From Spinacia oleracea (lineage: Eukaryota; Streptophyta; Magnoliopsida; Caryophyllales; Amaranthaceae), in the NCBI RefSeq assembly GCF_020520425.1, contig NC_079489.1:97506810-97570809 (forward strand): DNA of 64,000 bases, written 5' to 3'. The number at the start of each line of letters is the position of its first letter. Within the stretch, counting starts at the first letter, position 1. A program made the position numbers and the translations under genes. This document shows positions 20,761 to 31,215 of this stretch, piece after piece. The notes beneath the pieces were generated by a model, which had not been told where the DNA came from, did no database searches, and was given only the letters and a program-made list of their open reading frames with translations.

Positions 20761-23124
20761 CTACATTTTCGCATTTTCCCGCTTATTGCTTCTTTCCTTC
20801 TTTGGTTTCTCTTCTTCTTCCCTTCTCTGATTCTATGGGCGCAAAATTGAATACTCAAAACACACCGAACGAGTCGTCGCTGTTGTTCCCCACCGCGGTG
20901 TCGCCGCTGCTGTTCCCCCACCGCGGTGTCGCCGCTGCTGTTTCCCCACCGTCGCGTCATCGCTGTTGTTCCCCCACCGCCACTGCTCATTCCCATCTCT
21001 GGTTCTTTGCGTCCTAGTTTTACTTCTAGCTTCTTCCAGATCGAATTAATTCAGGTTCGTTCTTCGATTTTTTATTTTCGTTTTTTATTTTGGCGATTCG
21101 TTACATATTTCTGTCGAAATTAGTTTGCGAATCCCTTTTCGAACCTGGGTTTCTTATTAAAATTAGTGTTTCAATCTCAAATTCGCGAAAACTAAATGTA
21201 ATGTTCGAATTTTCATATGAAGTTGGGGCTTATACGTTGTTACCTTCTTTCTCCTTGGGCGATTGCGACCATGACATCAAAGTTCTAGTAAGTGTTTGTA
21301 CCTTCTTTCTCTCTTGGTGCATATTCTAATTGAAATCATTCAATTTTTCTTCTTATTCCATACTATTTAAGTAATTATTTGTAGTTCTTAATTATTTAAT
21401 TTGTGTATTTTTTGGTTGACAATTTTCAAGTTTATTTTATTAATTATAGAGTTCATGCCAGAGAGAAAAGAAAACTATATTTGCATATTCATCCTCTGGT
21501 TTCACGTTTATGTGCATCCATATGGTACAGACCCTGCTGAATGTCTGGGCTTGATGCATAAGGTCAAAGTTTTTTGTTTACAATGTGCTTAAGTTGCTTA
21601 TGCTCTCGCCTTGCCTTCCTTGTTGACATTCAATGATTGTGATTCTTAGTTCCATAGTAATTTGAAGCACCCCTTGTTTGTATACTAGATAAAGAGAGGT
21701 AAAGATATGATAGTTCTCTTTTTAATACTCATGTAGTCCTGTTTACCTGAAATCATTTTCAGTGTTTACTAAAACTCTCTCATAGATATGATAATGGTAA
21801 TACTGTTGTCAACGTTGTTTATTTTGATTTGAGTATTCGAGGCAAAGAACTACTGTAAATTCAATGACTGGATTACTGGTACTGTTTTATAAGTCTAGAA
21901 AAATAATAGATATTGTGTTTTTAGCCATGGTGGTTTGTGTTCTTCTTGGTCCTTGTTGGATTGGCGGCATAATTTGATTTGTAATCATGTGAGCTGGGCT
22001 TTAAATAGGTATGTGGATGACCAATGAGTCTAGTCAATTGATTGAGACAATCATTTGAGTTTGCAGGTACCAAGGTTGTGAACCTTTAGTCCTTTGTTGC
22101 CCTATATGGTCAAGCACATTTGAATTCCCAAGAGTTAGCTTCTCACCTGAAATCCACAAGTCCAATGAGGAGTAGTCAGAGGGATTAAACCGCAACTTCT
22201 AGAAAGAACTGCAGTGCCCGCCCCAAGTGCCATAAGAGGGGACACGCTGGCAGAATGTCTCATGTGATGGTAGCCAATCAGGTAACTTTTGTAGCTTTAA
22301 TACCATTACCTGTAAACATTAGGGGTTTCTAGTGTTGGTGTATGTAAATACATATTCTAAGAGCATGATGCATAGATGAAACAGTTATTAATTGTTGTTG
22401 AGCCATTTACATAATTAAAACTGGAAACATTCTAGCAGTTTTTTGTTTTCATATGTCCATCGTGCAAGAGCAAGCAAATAAAAGGCTACATGCTAAGTAA
22501 TATCATGCTTAATGTATTGTTTGAAGGTACATGGCAAGGGATGCACCTCGTATAATCAGCGAGATTTGAGATCAATGGGCTATGTTTTTTAGAACTACTT
22601 ATTTCTTAAAAGAATAAACTTTTTATGTGACATTAGTTGTGATGATTTTTTTTAGAGGTGTAATTACATATTATATATGTTCAAAAACATAGGAATCTTT
22701 ATCTACATTCAGTTTATGCTAGATGGGCTTGATTTTTATCTGTGTTAGTCATGTTCTTGTTTCTTAAGTAGCATACATTATAAGATTTTATAATGCATTC
22801 ATGAATTGTTTTTTATGCTCATCTATAACTACACTAAAAAGAAATGTACTTAAAAACTTCACTTTGTTCTAGCTTGTTTCTCTTATCAATTTTTTATGTC
22901 CATCTTTTTCTTTAGTAAAATCAAATGAGGGCATTAGAATAACATTAGGAATCTGTTTTCCTAACTACTCTTACCCAATTAGATGCATGTAAAAAAGCCT
23001 TGAGTATGCATGTTGGGTATCATTCGTATCAATGATTCAAAGCTATGGTTTTCTCTATTCGGCCAATTTCTTGTTTTTCCTGTTAATTTTGCTTTATTTG
23101 ATTTGGTTTACATGGTTAAATTTA
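20761..23124 (+). other. Gene-like sequence inside the CACTA-like element (unidentified)
   Basis: After the left repeats comes a C/T-rich stretch resembling a plant 5' UTR, then a small ORF from ATG 20835 to TAG 21017 (about 60 codons) that contains two tandem copies of a CCGCGGTGTCGCCGCTGCTG block. Further right are short open stretches bounded by possible splice sites, among them one near 22200-22280 reading KCHKRGHAGRMSHVM. No domain is recognisable and no continuous model can be built. A captured fragment of a host gene, as often seen in CACTA elements, would fit, but this is inference. Confidence 0.3.
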
Positions 23125-26100
23125 TTTTAGTATAAACATGTAAGAGTTTAAAACACTTATTTAGGTTCATTAGTTGAAAGTTAGGAGCGAAATAAGCCAT
23201 TTTAGTCAAAATATGAACTATAATGATCAAACGAGCATTAAATCTATATAACTTGACCAAAGTAGGTGAGAATGAGTCTTTGAAACATAAAACCGAGTGT
23301 ATTAAACATGTAAAGACATTAAAATACTCATTTAGGTTCATTAGTTGAAAGTTGGGATCAAAATAAGCCAATTTAGTCAAAATATGACCTATAATGATCA
23401 AACGAACCTTAAATGTGTATAATTTGACCAAAATGGTTGATAATGAGTCTTTAAAACATGAAACAAAGTGTATTAACTATTTAAGAGTTTAAAAACTTAT
23501 TTAGGTTCTTTAGTTGAAAGTTAGGAGCGAAATAAGCCATTTCAGTCAAAATATGACCTATGATAGATCAATCGAGCCTTAAATGTGAATAACTCGACCA
23601 AAATAGATTATAATGATTCTTTGACACATAAAACTAAGTGTATTAAACATGTAAATAGTTTAAAATAATCATTTACGTTCATAAGTTGAAAGTTGAGACC
23701 GAAATAAGCCATTTTAGTCAAACTATGACCTATAATGATCAAACGAGCCTTAAATGTGTATAACTTTACTAAAATGGGTGAGAATGAGTCTTTGAAACAT
23801 AAAACTAAGTGTATTAAACATGGAAAGACTGTAAAATACTCATTTAAGTTCATTAGTTGAAAGTTATGACCGAAATTAGCCATTTTAGTCAAAACGTGAC
23901 CGATAATGAACTAACGAAGCTTAAATGTGCATAACTTCACCAAAATGATGAGAATGAGTCTTTGAAACATAAAACTAAGTGTATTAAACATGGAAAGACT
24001 TTAAAATGCTCATTTAAGTTCATTAGTTAAAAGTTGGGACCGAAATTAGCCATTTTAGTCAAAACGTGACCGATAATGAACTAATGAAGCTTAAATGAGC
24101 ATTACTTCACCAAAATGGTGAGAATCAGTCTTTGAAACATAAAACTAAGTGTATTAAACATGTAAGACTCTAAAATACTCATTTAAGTTCATAAGTTGAA
24201 AGTTGGGACCGAAATTAGCCATTTTAGTCAAAACGTGACCGATAATGAACTAACGAAACTTAATTGTGCATAACTTCACCAAAATGGTGAGAATGAGTCT
24301 TTGAAACATAAAACTAAGTGTATTAAACATGTAAAGACTATAAAATACTCATTAAAGTTCATTAGTTGAAAGTTGGGACCAAAATCAGCCATTTTAGTCA
24401 AAACGTGACCGATAATGAACTAACGAAGCTTAACAGTGCATTACTTCACCAAAATGGTGAGAATATGTCTTTGAAACATAAAAATAAGTGTATTAAACTT
24501 GGAAGACTTTAAAATACTCATTTAAGTTCATAAGTTGAAAGTTGGGACCGAAATTAACCATTTTAGTCAAAAAGTGACCGATTATGAACTAACGAAGCTT
24601 AAATGTGCATAACTTCACCAAAATGGTGAGGATTAGTCTTTGAAACATATAACTAAGTGTATTAAACATGGAAAGACTTTAAATTAAATACTTATTTAGG
24701 TTCATTAGTTGAAAGTTAGGATCGAAATTAGCCATTTTATTGAAAACATGACCGATAATGAACTAACGAAGCTTAAATGTGTATAACTTCACCAAATGGG
24801 TGAGAATGAGTATTTGAAACATAAACCTAAGTGTATGAAACATGTAAATTTTTTAAAATACTCATTTAATTTAAGTTCATTATATGAAAGTTGGTACCGA
24901 AATTAGCCATTTAAGTCAAAATGTGACCGATAATGAACTAACGAGGCTTTAATGTGCATAACTTCACCAAAATGGGTGAGAATGAGTCTTTGAAATATAA
25001 AACTAAGTGTATTAAACATGGAAAGACTTCAAAATACTCATTTAAGTTCATTAGTTGAAAGTTGGGACCGAAATAAGCCATTTTAGTCAAAACGTGATAG
25101 ATAATGAACTAACGAAGCTTAAATGTGCATAACTTCACCAGAATGGGGTGATAATGAGTATTTGAAACATAAAACTAAGTGTATTAAACATGGAAAGAAT
25201 TTAAAATACTCATTTAAGTTCATTAGTTGAAAGTTGGGACCGAAATTAGCCATTTTAGTCAAAACGTCACCGATAATGAACTAACGAAGCTTAAATGTGC
25301 ATTACTTCACCAAAATGGTGAGAATGAGTCTTTTAAACATAAAACTAAGTCTATTAAACATGGTAGACTCTAAAATACTCATTTAAGTTTATAAGATGAA
25401 AGTTGGTACCAAAATTAGCCATTTTATTCAAAACGTGACCGATAATGAACTAACGAAGCTTAAATGTGCATAACTTCACCAAAATGGTGAGGATTAGTCT
25501 TTGAAACATAAAACTAAGTGTATTAAACATGGAAAGACTTTTAAATACTCATTTAAGTTCATTAGTTGAAAGTTGGGACCGAAATAAGCCATTTTAGTCA
25601 AAACGTGACCGATAATGAACTAACGAGGCTTACATGTGCATAACTTCACCAAATGGGTAAGAATGAGTATTTGAAACATAAACCTATGTGTATGAAACAT
25701 GTAAAGTTTTTAAAATACTCATTTAATTTAAGTTCATTATATGAAAGTTGGTACCGAAATTAGCCATTTAAGTCAAAATGTGACCGATAATGAACTAACG
25801 AGGCTTAAATGTGCATAACTTCACCAAAACGGGTGAGAATGAGTCTTTGAAATATAAAACTAAGTGTATTAAACATGTAAAGACTTCAAAATACTCATTT
25901 AAGTTCATTAGTTGAAAGTTGGGACCGAAATAAGCTATTTTAGTCAAAACGTGACCGATAATGAACTAACGAAGCTTAAATGTGCATAACTTCACCAAAA
26001 TGGGGTGATAATGAGTATTTGAAACATAAAACTAAGTGTATTAAACAGGGAAAGAATTTAAAATACTCATTTAAGTTCATTAGTTGAAAGTTGGGACCGA

Positions 26101-27985
26101 AATTAGCCATTTTAGTCAAAACGTCACCGATAATGAACTAACGAAGCTTAAATGTGCATTACTTCACCAAAATGGTGAGAATGAGTCTTTGAAACATAAA
26201 ACTAAGTCTATTAAACATGGTAGACTCTAAAATACTCATTTAAGTTTATAAGTTGAAAGTTGGTACCAAAATTAGCCATTTTATTCAAAACGTGACCGAT
26301 AATGAACTAACGAAGCTTAAATGTGCATAACTTCACCAAAATGGTGAGGATTAGTCTTTGAAACATAAAAATAAGTGTATTAAACATGGAAAGACTTTAA
26401 AATACTCATTTAAGTTCATTAGTTGAAAGTTGGGACCCAAATAAGCCATTTTAGTCAAAACGTGACCGATAATGAACTAACGAAGCTTAAATGTGCATAA
26501 CTTCACCAAAATGGGGTGATAATGAGTCTTTGAAACATAAAACTAAGTGTATTAAATATGGAAAGAATTTAAAATACTCATTTAAGTTCATTAGTTGAAA
26601 GTTGGGACCGAAATTAGCCATTTTAGTCAAAACGTCACCGATAATGAACTAACGAAGCTTAAATGTGCATTACTTCACCAAAATGGTGCGAATGAGTCTT
26701 TGAAACATAAAACTAAGTGTATTAAACATGGTAGACTCTAAAACACTCATTTAAATTCATAAGTTGAAAGTTGGGACCGAAATTCGCCATTTTAGTCAAA
26801 AAGTGACCGATAATGAACTAACGAAGCTTAAATGTGCATAACTTCACCAAAATGGTGAGAATGAGTCTTTTAAACATAAAACTAAGTGTATTAAACATGG
26901 TAGGACTTTAAAATACTCATTTAAGTGCATTAGTTGAAAGTTAAGGCCGAAATTAGCCATTTTAGTCAAAAGGTGACCGATAATGAAATAACGAGGCTTA
27001 AATGTGCATAACTTCACAAAATGGGTAAAAATAAGTATTTGAAACATAAACCTAAGTGTATTAAACATGTAAAGTTTTTAAAATACTCATTTAAGTTCAT
27101 TAGATGAAAGTTGGGACCGAAATTAGCATTTTTGTCAAAATGTGACCGATATTGAACTAACGAGGCTTAAATGTGCATAAATTCACCAAAATGGGTGATA
27201 ATGAGTCTTTGAAATATAAATCTAAGTATATTAAAAATGGAAAGACTTAAAAATACTCATTTAAGTTAATTAGTTGAAAGTTGAGACCGAAATTAGCCAT
27301 TTTAGTCAAAACGTGATCGATAATGACCTAACGAAGCTTAAATGTGCATAACTTTACCAAAATGGGTGAGAATGAGTCTTGGAAACATAAAACTAAGTTA
27401 ATTAAACATGGAAAGACTTTATAATATTCCTTTAAGTTCATTAGTTGAAAGTTGGGACCGAAATTAGCCATTTTAGTCAAAACGTCACCGATAATGAACT
27501 AACGAAGCTTAAATGTGCATTACTTCACCAAAATGGTGATAATTAGTCTTTGAAACATAAAACTAAGTGTATTAATAATGGAAGACTCTAAAATACTCAT
27601 TTAAGTTCATAAGTTGAAAGTTGGGACTGAAATTAGCCATTTTAGTCAAAACGTGACCGATAATGAACTAACGAAGCTTAAATGTGCATACCTTCACCAA
27701 AATGGTGAGAATGATTCTTTGAAACATAAAACTAAGTTTATTTAATATGAAAAGACTTTAAAATACTCATTTAAGTTCATTAGTTGAAAGTTAGGACCTA
27801 AATTAGCCATTTTAGTGAAAACGTGACCGATAATGAACTAACGAATTTTAAATGTGCATAACTTCACCAAAATGGGTGAGAATGAGTCTTTGAAATATAA
27901 AACTAAGTGTATTAAACATGGAAAGACTTTGAAATACTCATTTAAGTTCATTAGTTGAAAGTTGGGACCGAAATTAACCAATTTT
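23125..27985. repeat. ~170-bp satellite array, about 28 monomers
   Basis: Tandem monomers of 169-173 bp share the core TTAGTTGAAAGTTGGGACCG, then CATTTTAGTCAAAACGTGAC, then AACTTCACCAAAATGG. The first four monomers are the most diverged. Marked variants recur at a larger period: TATATGAAAG at 24881 and 25738, ATGGGGTGAT at 25143 and 26000, AAAACGTCAC at 25261 and 26118, all exactly 857 bp apart (five monomers), with a 511-bp (three-monomer) step following. Minus-strand ORFs in the array are by-products of the repeat. Confidence 0.92.
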
Positions 27986-28104
27986 ATTATTATACGGTTC
28001 ATTATGTCTTTGTTATGAACAAATTAAGTCTTAATTTTTTTTATGATTCAATTTATAATATAACTAAAGTGTATCTATATTTTTTGATGGTCCATCTTTT
28101 TAAG

Positions 28105-28200
28105 GTATTCAATAATCCGAGGGAGCGGCCTTTCACCTTTGAGGAGATAGATGAAGTTCGAGAAATGTTGGCAAACTTCATTACCAGTGATTGTCTTTGA
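28105..28200 (+). other. Possible terminal exon after the satellite array
   Basis: Following a T-rich stretch and AG, an open stretch encodes about 31 residues (beginning VFNNPRERPFTFEEIDEVRE) and ends at a TGA. Composition and codon use look gene-like compared with the surrounding AT-rich sequence. It could be the last exon of a gene captured by or belonging to the element; there is a weak resemblance to C-termini of transposon-associated Ulp1-like proteins, which I cannot confirm. Confidence 0.3.
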
Positions 28201-28404
28201 TATTTTCTTGTACTGAATCTTAAATTATGGATGCTAGCTAGTTTTTCATATGATTGTAATGTAATCGACTTTTATATTTACAATTATATACTATTTAATT
28301 TAATTATCTATAAAATTGGATACTTTTTATATGACGTATGGAGGTTAATCAGTGGCGTGGTCCAATTGTAATATGTAGCAGGGAAATCGGTTATACAACA
28401 AATC

Positions 28405-28693
28405 TATCATGTGCGGCTCATTTATAGGCCAAGTGCGGCTCATTTTTATGTTTGTGCTGCCCATTTCTATGTCAAGTGCGGGCTCATTTTTAAATTTGGC
28501 TGCACCAAATATGTCAAGTGCGGGCTCATTTTCAATATTGGCAGCACCAAATATGTCAAGTGCGGGCTCATTTACAAAATTGGCAGCACCAAATATATCA
28601 AGTGCGGGCTCATATTCAAAAATTGGCAGCACAAAATATGTCAAGTGCGGGCTCATTTTCCAAATTGGCAGCACTTGAGAAACATCAAGTGCG
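28405..28693. repeat. Right subterminal repeat cluster of the CACTA-like element
   Basis: About eight copies of the AAGTGCGGGCTCATTT...TTGGCAGCAC motif lie at ~40-bp spacing. ORFs in three frames across this block are repeat artefacts. The last copy is cut at 28693 by the Tat-type LTR. Confidence 0.8.
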
Positions 28694-30147
28694 GGCTAAT
28701 GCGTGACCTCGTCCCTCATGGGTGTGACACTTCTTTTTGTCAAATCAAGTGTAATTGGATTTCCTGTGAGTTTACACCCAATTGACTAGTAATATAGGAG
28801 TCGCCATTCAGTTTTTAACGACAATGAGAAAAACTGACAAAACCCGGTTATCGTGACATAAAGGGAGTGCAATTATGTTTGACCACGACGGCCGTAGGTT
28901 CCCTTGTGATCCCTGGTGGTGGGGATCGCTCAACGTACACCCGCAGGGTAGAGATTGAGGGTTCGGGGGACTGTAACTACCGAGAGGAGTACTCGCTCTT
29001 CGATAACTCCAGAGGCAGGATATCCTTACAAGCTCAGCATACATAATTGAAGGGACATGCATTAACTATTAAACTAATCTGAGTCGATTTTAGCAATATG
29101 CAACATATAATACTAGATCTAGCGCGATTATCTGATTTAGATTGTATTAAGGGACCTAGCATGATAATCCAATTTCCCAAAAACATAATCTTTATTAGGC
29201 GTGATAGAACAATCGGATTTAATTAGTTTAACAGTTCATAAAAGGGCGAGGAAAGCAATTAAATCATAGAAAAGGGACACATTACGACGCACCCTTGAGA
29301 GGTACGTCACGGTTCTCAGAAAATTAACCACTTTGACTTTGCTATTTCTCCTTTTATTTAACGAATCTCAAGTTATGGGACAGGATACGTTCTGTTCGAT
29401 TTATGGATCGATTGCGACAGAACGCGTGGTCAATTTCGCAGCGTGAGGCTTAGGCTTAGGCTTAGGGGTTGGAGTCAATACTCAGAATAATAATTGTGTG
29501 TTGTCCTTTTCACGTCGAACTTAAGGCCCTATTTATAGAAAAGAGTTCGTGGAACGATAGAATTATAGAGCTCTAATCCACGAGGAATTAGGAAAGAATA
29601 TGTCCCAGGTAATTTCAGCGCCCAGGCCTAGGCGTTGAAGATTTCGGCGCCCAGAACCAGGCGTTGAAAATAGGATCTGGGCTGTTTTCTTAGTCAGATT
29701 CGGATTCCTAGCATCCGGAGTGTTTGAGACTTAATCGAGTCTTTTAGTGCGTATTAACCTTGTGACGGGATGCGTCTGGGCCGGTTACGAACTCTAGGCT
29801 CGTTAGGATTTTAATTAATACGTGACTCTTATTTTCGAATTATATTAGGAATAGGATTCTCTCATAATCTCTATCTCATTTAGGATTTATGTTGGAGTGC
29901 AACACCTAATTCTGACAGGTTTCTATCTTTTATGACTTGCCACTTTTAACAACTACCCATTACGACAGTTACTATTTTTTAGCAGGTTTCCATAAATAGC
30001 AGGTTTCTATAAATAGCAGGTTTCGGGTGAAATGAAAAGGGGAATTGAGATTCGTTATTTTATAGGAGATGCGTTGTCAAGTGGAGATTTATGTTTTCAT
30101 CACCGAACCTTCCCTTTCGGGAATGGGGACAAAAGTAGGTGTCTACA
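28694..30147 (-). repeat. 3' LTR of the minus-strand Tat element
   Basis: It matches 36334-37803 with about 98-99% identity by eye but lacks the first ~26 bp of that copy (TGTAAGGGGGTCG...). The palindrome block CAGCGCCCAGG/CCTAGGCG is at about 29616-29665. Confidence 0.9.
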
Positions 30148-30162
30148 GTTAGCCCCCACTTT
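30148..30162 (-). other. Polypurine tract (minus strand)
   Basis: On the minus strand AAAGTGGGGGCTAAC directly precedes the LTR start TGTAGACACC, identical to the tract at 60251-60265 in the plus-strand relative. Confidence 0.85.
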
Positions 30163-30576
30163 GACTGAGTCTTGGAGTAAGACGATGGTCAAAGTATTAG
30201 ACGGAGTGCGTCGCACAAGCCACGGTGACCTGTTTTGGCGAGGGTCTCACGAGCCCCCGAGTGATAACATTTGACTTAAGGGTCATCACTTGAAGTGTCG
30301 ACATATCCCTCACGTGTCATTGGGATCTGTCAACGGATAGTATAGAAACTTCCTCACTTTTTCATTGGAAGGATCTAAAGGAGCGTAGAAACTCCCTCAC
30401 TTTGTCATTGGGAGTAGCTACAGATATTTTCGAAATCAAAGCTATAAAGTGTAATTGGGCCTGGCCAAGTCCAATCACGAGGTAAAAATATTTTTAAAGA
30501 TTCTCATTTTCAGGGTTAGCTAAACGAGAAAACCCCCTTGTTTTTATGGGACGTAAAACGAAGGAAAATCCAGCAC

Positions 30577-30860
30577 ATCGTTCTTTTTGGAAAAAACGGA
30601 AAATCATTCTTTTAAATTTTGGAAAAAAGGGAAGGCTATTCACATCGTTCTTTTTTGGAAAAAACGGAAAACCAATCTTTGGAAAAAGGGAAAGCTACTC
30701 ACATCGTTCTTTTTTGGAAAAACGGAAAACCAATCTTTGGAAAAAAGGGAAAGCTACTCACATCGTTCTTTTTTGGAAAAACGGAAAACCAATCTTTGGA
30801 AAAAAGGGAAAGCTACTCACATCGTTCTTTTTGGAAAAAAGGGAAAACCAGAAAAAAGTT
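30577..30860. repeat. 59-bp tandem repeat near the Tat 3' end
   Basis: CACATCGTTCTTTTTTGG recurs at 30641, 30700, 30759 and 30818, a 59-bp period. The unit is rich in GGAAAAA and CGGAAAACC. Open frames on the plus strand are repeat artefacts. The relative at 59700-59830 has a shorter, ~33-bp version. Confidence 0.9.
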
Positions 30861-30879
30861 ATCGCTGTAGCGATTAAGG

Positions 30880-31215
30880 ACCTGCGCGGTTAGTGACGCA
30901 GACCCCGCCGGCTAAAGATGGCGAGCCTGTCCTCTAAGGGTGGACACCCCGTCCGATGGAAGTGGACAAATCTGTTTTTGAAATTTGAAAATAAGGACCT
31001 ACGCGGTTTTGTGACGTAGACCCCGCCGGCTAAAGATGGCGAACCTGTCCGCTAAGGGTGGACACCCCGTCCGATAGAAGTGGACGAATCTATTTCGAAA
31101 TTTGTTTTGTGTTTATTTTTTGAAAATGAGGACCTACGTGGTTTGCGCCGTAGACCCCGCCCGCTGAAGGTGGGCGAGCCCTGTCCGCTAAGGGTGGACG
31201 CCCCGTTCGCTGGAG
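30880..31215. repeat. ~120-bp tandem repeat (GACCCCGCC...GGTGGACACCCCG)
   Basis: Three copies of a GC-rich unit containing GGACCTACGCGGTTTGTGAC, GTAGACCCCGCCGGCTAAAG and GGGTGGACACCCCGTCCGAT occur. The same array, inverted, occurs at 59320-59690, so it is a family feature next to the polypurine tract. Confidence 0.85.

Larger units (their letters stand above)
20575..28693. mobile_element. CACTA-like DNA transposon, right end missing
   Basis: It starts CACTAGAGGAAAAATTG within a Copia LTR, which fits the plant CACTA terminus. Subterminal repeats with the word AAGTGCGGGCTCATTT...TTGGCAGCACTT occur just inside the left end (20606-20760) and in a larger cluster on the right (28405-28693). No transposase is recognisable, so it would be non-autonomous. 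Its interior holds gene-like sequence and a ~4.9-kb satellite array. The right terminus and target duplication are lost where a Tat-type LTR begins. The class assignment rests on the left terminus and the subterminal repeats only. Confidence 0.6.

Noticed and set aside
23108..27068. Minus-strand ORFs of 74-107 codons with repeated peptides
   Set aside because: By-products of the ~170-bp satellite; frames break from monomer to monomer.
28405..28693. CRISPR-like regular repeats
   Set aside because: The genome is eukaryotic, spacers are part of the repeat, and no cas genes are present; subterminal transposon repeats explain it.
28345..28706. Overlapping repeat ORFs in several frames
   Set aside because: They are translations of the ~40-bp subterminal repeat cluster.
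30546..30893. Three overlapping Lys-rich ORFs
   Set aside because: A 59-bp tandem repeat read in three frames.
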